A DNA stretch of 64,000 bases from Biomphalaria glabrata (Eukaryota; Mollusca; Gastropoda; Planorbidae): positions 6,270,425 to 6,334,424 of the forward strand of contig NC_074728.1 of assembly GCF_947242115.1 (NCBI RefSeq), given 5' to 3'. Of the stretch, positions 19,664 through 30,209 are shown piece by piece (within the stretch, counting starts at the first letter, position 1; every line of letters begins with the position of its first letter). The notes beneath the pieces are model-generated. The model was not told the DNA's origin. It worked only from the letters and a program-made list of their open reading frames with translations, and searched no databases. Made by a program: the position numbers and the translations under genes.

Positions 19664-22321
19664 ATGTGGCATCAAAAAGTAAAAATGTGCCTGGTCGTGG
19701 TTTTAGGTTGTACCGTCTCTGCTTTGTTCGTACTCCCCAACGTGCCAACCAAGACCAAAAAGACAATGGCGAGTATTTCACTGGATGAAAGCAACGACTC
19801 TCCGTGCTCTAGCAAATATTTCCCATCGCAAGAAACTGTTGTGAATTGCAGCAGACGATCTCTGTCCCTTGTGGATAACAGTTGGTTTCCCTCGAACGCG
19901 ATAGTGATACTACTGAACAACAACGAATTAGCAGCCATAGAGAATGATACATTCAGAAACTTGTCCAAGCTTAGGATATTGGATTTGTCTTACAATAAAA
20001 TAGATAGAATTGAACCGAAAGCATTCGCAGATTTGACTAGATTGGAGAGGCTTTATTTAGAGTTCAACAAACTAGATATCTCTCTTCTATATCAGAAGCT
20101 TTTTTGCTCTCTGGTTTCTTTGTTGGAGCTACGTATTATACAAGGACATAGTTCGGATAAAGACAACATCCGCAAGCATATAGGAAACTTTAAATACCGT
20201 AGAAACAATTTTTACTGTTTGTTAAATCTAACCATTCTTACTTTGGATACTTGGGACGAAAATCTATATTTTGACAAAAGTTTTCAAAACCTAACTAAAT
20301 TAACCCATCTGGGAATTCGAGGCGACGTCGAGTCAGTCAACGAGACAAGCTTTGAGAATGTGAACAATGTTCACTTTTTTACTTTCAGTCATGCGAGTTC
20401 AATGAAGTCTTTTGATGAACTGGCCTTGTCCAAATTTAATTCACTGGATAGTTTCAGTTTAGATTCCGTTAACATCGGCCTCAGACACTCTTTGAAGATT
20501 CTGGGACCACTGGCCAACACAAACATGACGTCAATCAGTTTCAAAAACGTCATTCAGTACAAAGACGACGAATCCTACGTTTTTAAAGCCGGAGAAGAGA
20601 CTCTGAGCGGCGAAATGGCCAAGTACTTGACGACCATCTGCGTCAAGCATGTCGCCCTAGTAGACAACAGCATTTACGTCATCGAGACCAACGCCCTAAA
20701 CAGTACCATCTGGCGGGAATGTCTGCAGAGCTTGGATCTTTCAGGGAATGGTATTTTAGGAAGGCAGCTAGCTTTATATAGCTTTCACATGTTTGTTAAT
20801 CTAAACTCGTGTGTTTTGGGTATCCATGACAACGACGTCATTCGCTATACGCCAACGGATCATGGGAACTTTCGAGTCGATATCCAAGAACAGCTGTTCC
20901 AAAAAGGAAAAGCAAAATTTACATTTTCAGACGTAGAAGTTCCTGTAAACACAACTAGAGATGACCGTCTATCCGTGTACACTCCTATCAATAACACAAA
21001 CAGTGCAAATCTGACTTTGTTTTTTCCACCTTCTGTTCGCTACTTGGACCTAGCTGGATTTCTTCATTTCTTCGCTTTGCCGGACCCAATCAGCTTTGGA
21101 AATGGTCAGCATCTGAAATATTTAGACCTATCTGAGAGCGGAGTGAGAAACGTGCACGGTCCAGTGATAGGCTTAGAATCGGTGACAGCATTGCTTTTAT
21201 CACATAATTACTTTCGCGACATGAGTGTCACGTTTTTTGACTCGTTTCCGTCTGTTGAACGCTTGGAGTTGGCAGACACCTCTATTGACCCTCTTTTTAT
21301 GTCTGATTATAGTGAGAGAATGTTTCAAACCCTCACCAATTTAACGTCTTTAGATATGTCCCAAAACTCTTTCAACATGCTTTCAAAAAACACGTTTGCC
21401 AAAAATGATAAGTTGACTCACTTAACCTTGTCTGCAAATAATTTTAACTCCATTCCGTTTGATTTGAAAAACACGCCAAATTTAATTTACTTGGATATGA
21501 GGAAAAACACCTTGTTGAACATTGATAAAGAATTACGAGACTTATTTGACGATATGGTAATCGAAAATGGGAATCTAGAACTTTTAATTTCTGATAACCT
21601 TATTTCTTGTGTTTGTCAGAGCATCGAGTTCCTCCAGTGGATTCAAAATAGCCTAATCAAGTTCGATGACAACGGTAACATAACATGCGTGGACGAAGAT
21701 CTCAGGGTGTCAAGCACGGCAGCGTTCAAAGATTTGGAAGGATTTTGGCGGGATTGCCGTGGAGTGTATTATTTTTACATTTCTGTATCTCTTTTGTGTG
21801 TCCTAATTGTTGGTTTCCTTTCGTTCTTCATTGTCACTAAACATATCATTGTCATCAAATCAATCCTTCTCCAAAGGCTGACAGGATTGAAACTAAAATC
21901 TGCGTCAGACTATGAAAACGGCGTCTTCATCTGCTGTCAGGACGATCTGGTGGCATTTTCAAGGGGATTTCTTCAGCCTTTTCTTAGAAAATCGATTAAC
22001 ACATTAGTTGAGGCAGAGGTAGGACTGGCAGGACAAGAAAGAGCAACGGACATGCTGAGGGCCATCCAGGCCAGCTGGAGGGTGCTTCTTGTCTTTGGCA
22101 ATGGTTTCACTTGTGACCCTTGGTTCATGATTTCCGCCAAGCTGGCCGTTCATTGTACGACTCCTGAAAACCCGAATCGAATCATGATTCTAACCTCAAG
22201 AGCAAATACAAATCGCATTCCACCACAGTGGATCAACAACGTGCCAGAAGATAACATAATGACTGTCAGGCAATGGGGACTAGATGATGCATTACGCCAC
22301 TCTCTGCTGTCAAGGTTATAA
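19664..22321 (+). CDS. Toll-like receptor, single coding exon, 885 aa
   Basis: The layout is that of a type I innate immune receptor. A hydrophobic signal segment (MCLVVVLGCTVSALFVL, residues 8-24) comes first. Leucine-rich repeats follow, from about residue 75 to 650 (LRILDLSYNKIDRIEPKAFA; LTHLTLSANNFNSIP; LIYLDMRKNTLLNID). Next are a C-terminal LRR cap with C-x-C and two further cysteines (ISCVCQSIEFLQWI ... DCRG), one membrane span at about 703-727, and a TIR domain at about 747-885. The TIR is mollusc-like and unusual. Box 1 reads YENGVFICCQDD, not YDAFVSY. Box 2 reads EVGLAGQE in place of RDxxPG. AIQASWRVLLVFG matches the AIxxSRRxxxVLS helix. It ends near the TIR boundary with RQWGLDDALRHSLLSRL. 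An in-frame stop at 19628 supports this start; M8 is an alternative. A single cysteine-cluster LRR cap puts it among the sccTLR type. It probably senses microbes and signals through adaptor TIR contacts. Confidence 0.9.
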   Translation: MWHQKVKMCLVVVLGCTVSALFVLPNVPTKTKKTMASISLDESNDSPCSSKYFPSQETVVNCSRRSLSLVDNSWFPSNAIVILLNNNELAAIENDTFRNLSKLRILDLSYNKIDRIEPKAFADLTRLERLYLEFNKLDISLLYQKLFCSLVSLLELRIIQGHSSDKDNIRKHIGNFKYRRNNFYCLLNLTILTLDTWDENLYFDKSFQNLTKLTHLGIRGDVESVNETSFENVNNVHFFTFSHASSMKSFDELALSKFNSLDSFSLDSVNIGLRHSLKILGPLANTNMTSISFKNVIQYKDDESYVFKAGEETLSGEMAKYLTTICVKHVALVDNSIYVIETNALNSTIWRECLQSLDLSGNGILGRQLALYSFHMFVNLNSCVLGIHDNDVIRYTPTDHGNFRVDIQEQLFQKGKAKFTFSDVEVPVNTTRDDRLSVYTPINNTNSANLTLFFPPSVRYLDLAGFLHFFALPDPISFGNGQHLKYLDLSESGVRNVHGPVIGLESVTALLLSHNYFRDMSVTFFDSFPSVERLELADTSIDPLFMSDYSERMFQTLTNLTSLDMSQNSFNMLSKNTFAKNDKLTHLTLSANNFNSIPFDLKNTPNLIYLDMRKNTLLNIDKELRDLFDDMVIENGNLELLISDNLISCVCQSIEFLQWIQNSLIKFDDNGNITCVDEDLRVSSTAAFKDLEGFWRDCRGVYYFYISVSLLCVLIVGFLSFFIVTKHIIVIKSILLQRLTGLKLKSASDYENGVFICCQDDLVAFSRGFLQPFLRKSINTLVEAEVGLAGQERATDMLRAIQASWRVLLVFGNGFTCDPWFMISAKLAVHCTTPENPNRIMILTSRANTNRIPPQWINNVPEDNIMTVRQWGLDDALRHSLLSRL

Positions 22322-22399
22322 GATTTATTATAATGAACAAAAGACAAGAGATATTTTTTTTTATAGTAAGACACAAAAAAACTTAAGTGAACTCATTGG

Positions 22400-22870
22400 C
22401 CTCCTCCAGTCGTAGAACGACTATGGTTCATCTCAGAGCACACTTCCTCATGTGTCTGTGGAGCCCTATTATGGAGAGACACTCCTGTCCACAGATAGCG
22501 CAGGTTAAGGTGGCTTTTGCTTCGGTGGTAGAGGAGATGGCCGTTTTTTGGATTGTACGTTTTTCTTCCTGAGCTGAGACCCATGTACTTTCACTGTCCA
22601 TAGCTTTCTTGGTCACTGTCTCTCTCCATCTGTTGCTGTCTAGAGCTTTGTCTTCCCAATTGTCAGTATTGATGTTCACTGATTTGAGGTCACGTTTTAT
22701 TACATCTATGTAACTAAGGTGGGGGCGACCAGTTTTTCTTGTGCCAGTCGCGGGTTGTCCATAGACGATGACTTTCGGGATACGCTTGTACTCCATCCGG
22801 CGAACATGTCCAAGCCAGCGCAAACGGCGTTGTCTGAGGGCTGTAAAGATGCTGGGAATACCTGATCGCG
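22400..22870 (-). mobile_element. LINE C-terminal fragment
   Basis: Minus-strand translation gives MRWLGHVRRMEYKRIPKVIV, then TGRPHLSYIDVIKRDLKS, NWEDKALDSNRWRETV and a terminal C2H2 finger, CAICGQECLSIIGLHRHMRK. This is the open C-terminal region of a non-LTR retrotransposon protein, 131 codons without a break, so it is fairly young. Its 3' end lies about 80 bp after the Toll-like receptor stop. Confidence 0.8.
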
Positions 22871-22879
22871 CGAGGAATT

Positions 22880-24170
22880 ATTGAAGTGAAAAAACCAACT
22901 GTCACGGGGAGATCTTGAAGTGTCAATATGTCACTGTGTTCTAATTAGAAGTGTTGAAATTTAAAGATGACTTGAGCCTACTATGATGCTGTGTCGACCA
23001 CGCAAAGCTCTTTTAGCACTTGATCTAGTGAAGACTTTTATTTCTGATCTTTGTTCAAACACTCAAAGAACTTCTTGCGATGCCCGGGGGATTCTTAGGT
23101 AGATATAGAATCTAGATCCAAATATCTTTAGAGATTCAAATAATGAAAATCCTTTACTTCAAAATACAAAACTTTCATTCAGGAACTAGGAATCACTCAC
23201 AATGTACAAAATATACAAATAAAACGCGCTCAGCTACAAGGCTCCCCGGCATAACCACGTTCCCCCCAATGACGTCATAGCATTTCTGTTAGAACTAAGG
23301 TTACTGCCGGTACTTAGATGCAGCTAGTCTGCTACGTGACATACATTGATTGCCTGATAGAGGTTTCATAAACCAAATACCAGTCAGTTCCAAGGATAGA
23401 TAGGGAGGAAGCTATTAATAGTAACACTACTATTGTTGAAAGGGAGTAAGTAAACTCATCAAATATTATTATTAAGATATTCATTTCTTTACTTTATCAA
23501 CATTCATCTAAATTTATCTAATTTCATTTGTTTGTTCACTATGACGTGTCGTTTATATTTTATGTTTTATATTTTATGTTTTATATTCTTTTGTAAATAT
23601 TAAAAACAGTAGTTGAAACACTACCTATTTTTGGATTACCGTAAACAGAGTCGCTTCCTTGGCTGTCACCGCCTACGTACGTGGGTCGTCGTGGGTACTG
23701 TACTTCACCCCACCCACCCCATAGTCTTTTTTTTCTAGAAGAGGAATGAGTATTTTATATTTCGGAGTCTTATTATTAGTGCACTGTCGTAACGGTACGC
23801 ACCGGTACGGCGTAGCGGCACCTTTTTCAATGTAGGGAAAAAATTATTACTTTTCTTGTATTTTAATGTTTATTATTAATTTATTAGTAGTTAAAAGTTA
23901 AGCAATCGATCACTGAATACCGGAAAAGCACTGCTTATTATTGTTTATAGTTACTGTGCAATATGTAATGGCGCATTTGTAGACATTAGAACACTCATCT
24001 AATCATTTACATAGTCTGAACATATGTTCTCAGAGTGTATATGTCTAATAAAAACTTATTTAAAAACACACATTTTAGTTATAAATTCTTTTCAAAATAT
24101 TTTTATCTACCGCGCCATCACATCGGATCAATGCGCTGTGGTTGAAAAAGTTGGTTACATAAGTCTATCT
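22880..24170. other. Unassigned, apparently low-copy DNA
   Basis: No exon, RNA gene or known element is evident on either strand. A GC-richer block near 23230-23340 and TATATTTTATG repeats near 23550-23590 are the only notable points. Confidence 0.35.
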
Positions 24171-24174
24171 ATCA

Positions 24175-24530
24175 CCTATCCTATAGTCCGTTGGACCATA
24201 GGGGCACCACACAATATTTGTCAATAGTCTTTTCCATTCCTTTCTCCTTCAATGTTATGCCCGTCCATTCTTTTACGTTGTCTTCCAATCGCTGTCTCTG
24301 TCTGCCTTTTCTTCCTTTTCCTGGTACTGTTCCTTGAAGAAGGGTTTTTGCAAGTTCCTTTTTTTTTTTTTTACCATAGTTAGCAGGTCATCGTGGGGTC
24401 CAGTCGCTGTAGTAACTCTATCTGTAATCTGTTCGTTTGTGATGCAGTCTTTAAACGTGATACCTAGGATCCTTCTGTAGTATCTCAGTTCCAGTTTCTT
24501 CAGGTATTGAATGCCTACTGTCATATAAAT
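24175..24530 (-). mobile_element. LINE C-terminal fragment (family A)
   Basis: The minus strand gives LKKLELRYYRRILGITFKD, NEQITDRVTTATGPHDDLL and VKKKKRNLQKPF before the RKRW-type end. The 3' end words TCCGTTGGACCATAGGGGC match the copies near 27130 and 57510. Confidence 0.75.
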
Positions 24531-24625
24531 CTGATGTGAAATATGTATTCAACAGTGCTTAGAACTACACTGAAGCCTGCTTGTACTTTAAGAGAATGCT
24601 TCCTTTTTAAAAAGCTTTTATCAAA

Positions 24626-25073
24626 TCATTCCATCTGTCTCTCTGGTAAAAAGTCTGTACACGTAATTTATCCGACACCTAAACTCCCATGAAGCTGAAA
24701 TTTTGAACAATTTCTTCTTTTTCTCAACTTGTCCTTGCCATTGCACGGCGTAGCCTTGAATTGTTGCCTATTTATTATTGCAAACAATAAACCTTTATAT
24801 ACTGATTAATGATTACCTCTGATCCTTAATACACCGCTGCCACCATGTTAATTATGATCTAGGTTCACAGTCAGCAATAAACAAACAACAACCATTAGTG
24901 TCATGGCGGAGAATGATACTTTATTATATTGAACGCGTGCACCTTTGCGCACCATATCAACAGTCTGTCTCTCTGGTAAAACGTCTGTACACGTAATTTC
25001 TCCGAAACTCAAACTCGCATGAAGCTGAAATTTCGCACAATTTTTTCTTTTTCTCAACTTGTCCAGGCATGTC
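24626..25073. repeat. Pair of about 105-bp direct repeats around an LTR fragment
   Basis: 24626-24736 and 24963-25073 share TCTGTCTCTCTGGTAAAA, GTCTGTACACGTAATTT, CATGAAGCTGAAATTT and CTTTTTCTCAACTTGTCC in order, with perhaps 10 percent difference. The LTR-plus-leader fragment sits exactly between them. Both belong to dispersed repeat family G. Confidence 0.7.
24737..24962 (-). mobile_element. Gypsy LTR plus leader fragment
   Basis: 24846-24962 is an inverted copy of the 117-bp LTR of the Gypsy element at 30210, identical as far as I can compare by eye. 24737-24845 matches that element's untranslated leader up to its start codon, where the match ends. It is a partial, recent fossil with no coding content of its own. 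Confidence 0.85.
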
Positions 25074-25429
25074 ATAGGATCATAACGTAGTCAGAAAGCA
25101 TAAAATAGCGCAAAAAAAAAAAAAAAAAAACAATCGGTAAAAATATTTGTAATCGCACAGATTTATTATTATTAGATTAGATCTATTACAAATTTAATTA
25201 CATGACTGGTCCAAACTAATTAGTACAACTACGGTTAGTATTTGCTTTATTTTTTAAAAAGTATTTTTTCAATGTTCTTGATATTTTATACGTTTTGGAT
25301 ATTCCCACAGAACGGCTGGGGAGGTAAATGGGCAGTGATATACCACATGACAAGACCTCCATTGTACTCGAAGTATACTGTAGTAGTAATATAAGCATGG
25401 GGGGTTTTCTTGTATTCGATCACTCTCAA

Positions 25430-25695
25430 AGAGGCTAAGTGGTAAGGAGCTTGCTTCCCAAACGGGGGATCTCGGGTTCGAATCCTGGTGAAGACTGGGA
25501 TTTCTAACTTCAGGATATTAGGGCGCATTTGAGTCCACCTAACCCTAACCCTAACGGGTACCTGACATGGGGAAAAGTCAAGTCGGTTGGTCGTTGTGCT
25601 GGCCACATAACACCCTCGTTAAACGTGGACAACAGAGACAATGAGCTTTACATCATCTGCCCTATAGATCGCAAGGTCTGAAAGGGGAACTTTAC
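25430..25695 (+). mobile_element. tRNA-derived SINE (family 1)
   Basis: Head GAGGCTAAGTGGTAAGGAGC, B box GGGTTCGAATCCTGG, full body and the tail GATCGCAAGGTCTGAAAGGGG. A three-unit CCCTAA run near 25540 lies inside the body. The copy at 49880-50127 is its inverted partner in the segmental duplication. Confidence 0.88.
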
Positions 25696-25964
25696 ATTGC
25701 TTTAGGCGGCTGACTAGGTTTCCTTTGCCTAAGGCCGGCCCTGCGATGAGAGTAGGAGAAAGGATTCAACTGAATGCACCTGCCCTATTCAAAATAATAA
25801 TAAAAAAAAAGGGACCGCATGTGGGAGTTGCTTTCAGATTACCCGTCAGCCAGTGCGACAGTCTCCTCGCGGATTTTTGGGTGGCCGCTTAGTTTGAACA
25901 TGCACGATTTACAGTTTCAGTTTCAGGAAAACGAAAAGCTTGTGTCATTTTTATAGACACACAC

Positions 25965-26245
25965 AGACAATGACAATACACACACATACATATTGGTATA
26001 CATATATATACACATACTTACAATCGTATGTACATTCATACACACATGCATATATGCGCTCTAGTCTTGGGTTTGAACCATACCAGCCTCAATCCCCCGT
26101 CGCTCGAATGGACGTTTTTGGCTGAGATGTTATAATCTTCACTTCTGAAGGAACATTCGGATCATGCAAAAAGGTCAATCATAATAAATATATATAATAA
26201 ATAAACAAATAAATAAACAAATAAATAAATATAGATAGATAGATA
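25965..26245. repeat. CA/TA-rich and AAATAAAC microsatellites
   Basis: Imperfect CACATA repeats at 25965-26060 and AAATAAAC plus GATA repeats at 26185-26250. The inverted partner lies at 49300-49620. Confidence 0.75.
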
Positions 26246-26925
26246 CATATATATATAGGCCTAGGTACATACATACTTATTTTCTTATGAAACCTATATC
26301 AATTGAAAAATTAAGCAATTGGTTTACAAAAAGCACTAATTAATTAATTTTGGTTTATGGATTAGAAAGGGAGCTAATCCCTGCCGATTTTATATAAATT
26401 GAAATAATTAGCGGCTCTCTCCCTTAGATAAGTTTGTTAAAAAACATTTTTTTCCCCTTTTGCTTGTTTTAAGCAAAAGAAAAAAAAAATACATTTAAAA
26501 ATGGGAAGCAGCTTATTAAATTTTTAATGTCAATATTAGTTTACAAAGTGGTGCCTATCAGTCAATGACAGAGTAGTTCTTTTATGAAGGAAAGAAAAAA
26601 GTAAAATATAATTCATTGATTGAAAAGTCGATCTTATAAAACGCATGAGCAATACATATAACTGCTGTAAGGACAAGGGAAGATCAATAAAGATAAATTT
26701 GCGTTCTCAATTTGACGTAATAGATCAACAGATTAATTTGTATACACAACAATACATACAAAACAAGCAAAGGAAAAAAATACATAAAATAAATAAAATT
26801 AGAACACGCCACACATCGTCACGTGGCCAGTCCAACAGAATTAAGTGTATACTGAAATGCTAATTAGTGGGGGGTCACTTCAAATTCACAACAGTATTGT
26901 GCAATAAAACAATAAAACAGAACAG

Positions 26926-27325
26926 CAGTATGCATATAAGTTGGACATCATTTAAAACAACAATTAATAAGCAGATTTTCAAATCGTGTAAACTGTTTCA
27001 CACATACAACATAACGGTGGTAATTTTTTTTTTTTTGAAAATGTTTTTATTTCTTGAGGAATAAGAGATTGTCCCTTTACAAAACAAGACACTAGTTAGG
27101 TCAGGTTCACATCTAACTTCACATTCACTTTCACCTATCCTTTGGTCTGTGGGCCGCTGGGGCACCACACAAGATCCGCCAAACTTCTTTTCCCATTCTT
27201 CTTTGTCATTTGTCTTTGATAGAATTTCATTCTGATGTTCTTTCTGAAAATATTGAAACCTGCCTCTTAACCTGCCTGGGTGGACCACTTCAGGGGCCGT
27301 TTTTGAGTTTGTGTCTCCACACAAA
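26926..27325 (+). repeat. Duplicated block also present at 57270-57670
   Basis: AGTATGCATATAAGTTGGAC, GAGATTGTCCC, CTTCACATTCACTTTCACC and the family A LINE end recur in the same order and the same orientation at 57270-57670. This differs from the inverted order of the larger arms, so it is a separate copying event. Confidence 0.7.
27110..27310 (-). mobile_element. LINE 3' fragment (family A)
   Basis: The minus strand gives EWEKKFGGSCVVPQRPTDQR and a 3' end with GGTCTGTGGGCCGCTGGGGC. It is heavily 5' truncated. The copy at 57480-57665 is its duplicate. Confidence 0.65.
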
Positions 27326-27805
27326 CTGTCTTTGTAACCTTGTTTCTAAATTGATTTTTGTGTTGTCAAGTAAAAAAATAATTGTGCCAAAGAAAACTTT
27401 AATTGACATTGGCTTTAGGAAAAATAACGTGTACAAAATTGTGGCCAGACAGACAGACACACTGACAGACAGAGCGAGTTGATATAATTTTGTAAAAGTA
27501 ATTTGCTTATACGTTCGTTTATAATCTTAATTTTTTTTAAAGTAGATCAATAATCGTTATAGGCTCAATAAGGAGACGACCATTCAGTGAGCGTTCCCTA
27601 CTTTACAAATGATTCTCTTTTTATCTTGCTTGCACCTGGTCCAGCAACAGTAGAAGCCGAAAGAAAATACCATAAAAAAAAATTGAAATGTTTTAACAAG
27701 CATCGATGTAATAGCAATTATAAACTAACTATCCACACACATTGTGTAGTTGCTCATACTACAACATCCATAGCTCAGCCATCCCCTACTCCCCTGCTCC
27801 GCCAG

Positions 27806-28000
27806 CAGTGGCGTGGCTACGAATTTGCAATCATTTTGGGGCCCATGGGGGCGGGAACTTGACCTCTTTGGAGGCCCCCTGTGTTTTGAGTTATATCTAA
27901 TATTTAATGTAAAAAAAAAATGATGAACACTCATATGGGGGCGCCCTCTCAAGTGGGATTTTTTAACTTCCTTCCTCCCCCCACCCTAGCTACGCCACTG
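27806..28000. mobile_element. hAT-type MITE, left-arm copy
   Basis: Ends CAGTGGCGTGGCTAC and GTAGCTACGCCACTG-type inverted repeats. TCCGCCAG is repeated exactly at 27798-27805 and 28001-28008. The same insertion is present in the right arm at 62394-62599, so it predates the duplication. Confidence 0.88.
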
Positions 28001-28009
28001 TCCGCCAGT

Positions 28010-29015
28010 GAACCATATAGACACTGAAATTACCAGATGTTGCCACAGTAAACACCGTTCAATGAATTACACACAATTCGCTGACGCTATCATAATTATT
28101 ACATTACCATGAAATGGTAATTATTACGGTGTCACAGAGGGATTAATACAACCTATTCTAGAGCAAAGTGGTTCAAAATAGGCCCGTTGAGAAACGGGTA
28201 TTAATATTGTTATTCTTTTACTGAGCCTTACAATGCTTAGACCTCTCTTTATGTTTAACCGTTGAGCTCATGTAGAAATTTGAATGAATACAAAACATTA
28301 CGGTCTAAACTATGGCCATTGTTTCCTTCACGACCCACTTCTTTCCCCCTCTCCCCTTTTCCCCTCGTGCACGTATTCTCGTCCATAGTCTGGGCATTAA
28401 TTCCATTGTACAGCTAGGTCATTGTTAAAAGGTCATTGCACCATGAGCTCAATACGCTGAGGAGGCTGAAACAATATTGAGGTAGATATTAATGCAAAGA
28501 ATACATGGGATATCACCAAAACCAGAATAACAACATTAGTTTGTTGTTTATTTAATACCTACCTTTCCCAATGACTAGATGCAATCCATAGAGTGAGTAA
28601 GCTATTTTATGTGTTAGAGCTGGTAATATCTGTGCTTATAAGTTGAAAGTGTTACTCTTTATCAATAAATCACGTACACAAAGTCGATAAAAAAAATATT
28701 CAAAAATTTGTATGGACGACTTAGAAATACGAGATGAGTTTTATTCGCTTATTTTATTATATATTTACTAAACTTTGGAAACCAAACGGACGACGAAATA
28801 TCGGTAAGTTCGCTATTTAATTAAACAAAAAAAAAATACTATCTGAAAAATGTAAGAAATAATCAATACACATTGGAGATTTTCTTCATGGTGGATTACT
28901 ATACATAGCTAGCCTTTTAGTTTATCCGATGGACAAAATATAGGACATTTTTATTTCAGAGATTTGAAGTGTATTCTAGATTTCACTATAAACTAAATAA
29001 AATTATTTAAAAAAG
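28010..29015. other. Arm sequence without a gene
   Basis: It is shared with 61620-62390 in the right arm. It contains a small palindrome, TAATTATTACATTACC with its inverse, near 28097-28130. No exon is visible. Confidence 0.5.
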
Positions 29016-29019
29016 TCTC

Positions 29020-29172
29020 CCCTTTCAGACCTTGCGATCTGTGAGGCAGATGATGTAAAGGTCATCTGTTTCTGTTGCCCAGGTTAACGAGGGTGTCATG
29101 TAGCCAGTCTTCAGCAGGATTCGAACCCTTGATCCCCAGGTTCGGAAGCGAAGCGCCTTACCACGGGCCTCT
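29020..29172 (-). mobile_element. tRNA-derived SINE (family 1), internally deleted
   Basis: A minus-strand copy whose partner in the right arm (61362-61625) is complete. Here the body between ATGTAGCCAG and TCTTCAGCAGG is lost. It was present before the duplication. Confidence 0.8.
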
Positions 29173-30209
29173 TTATTTTTAAACAAAGTTAGGGACATTA
29201 ATGTAGTTTAGCTAACTGAATAACAAGAACAAAAAAAATTTAGAAAAAAAAAACAAAGCTTATATTAAGTGTAATCGTATTCATTAGTTTGGATCAGTCA
29301 TGAAATTATATGTATGATTGGTTTATAATAAAACTAGCCTGACATTACCCGCGGCCTGCAGGTCTAAGTTTGTGTTTACTAATCTAGTGGATTGGATTTA
29401 GATGATGATCCTTTCACGTTATTTCTCTTTCGCTACGAAAATAAAATTATTTTGAGAAAATGGGTTTACCCGAAGTGGATACATTCATATCTATAAAAAA
29501 CGAAAAGAGCGATAGCTTTGTTAAATGAATGGGATTATAAAGTGAACAATTAAACGAAATAATTTTTAGTACACGATTCATGAATGAATATAGATCTAGG
29601 CCTATCTCAACTCGGCTTCGCAGCTTTCGTAGTTGAATGTAGCTTTAGAAAACCAAATTTGAATATTTATTTGATCAAAATATGAAATGAATGGACTTTA
29701 ATTAATATGTTTATGTGTTAAAGTATAAAACTATCAGTGCGAAGAGAAGTTTTATCATCTTAGAGTTGAATTAGAGTTTTAGATCTAGGGATGGGATTAT
29801 AAAGTAAACAATTAAACGAATTAATATTTAGTACGCGATTCATTACGGTATTGTCTAATGAAAGAATGTTCGTCAGGAAATCTGTAGTCACAGATATAAG
29901 GAACTAATTTATGTAAAAAATGATTTTGAAACACAAAATTGAAGGTTAATTTTATTATATAATGAAATCAATGAATTTTCTTTTGTATTTTCATGTGTCA
30001 AAGTAAAAAACTATCTGCGCAAAGTGTATTTCTTAAAATTAGATCTAGGTCTAAATCCTTTCTATCTTTTCTCATGTCAACATTGTAGACATGGCCTAGA
30101 TCCATAAAATACTATAGCTGTAATAGAGTCGGACAACTTTATTTTTTTTTTAAGGGTCTTAAGTTTGTTTTAGGGCTACAATACATACACTACGGTCTAA
30201 GTTAGTACC

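Larger units (their letters stand above)
25430..26925. repeat. Segmental duplication, outer copy (segment B)
   Basis: This segment matches 46610-50127 in inverted orientation over nearly its whole length. Shared stretches in order are the SINE, the GGCCGGCCCTG end piece, the GGGACCGCATGTGGGAG block, the CA-rich microsatellite, CTTGGGTTTGAACCATAC, CGTCGCTCGAATGGACG, GAGAGCCGC-type sequence and TTAGAACACGCCACAC. The partner carries a 2-kb hAT insertion that is absent here (empty site at about 26547-26562). Confidence 0.85.

Noticed and set aside
25536-25556. CCCTAA repeats, possible interstitial telomere
   Set aside because: Only three units, located inside a SINE body where CTAATGGG/CCCATTAG-like sequence is normal. 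The partner at 49.9 kb lacks them.
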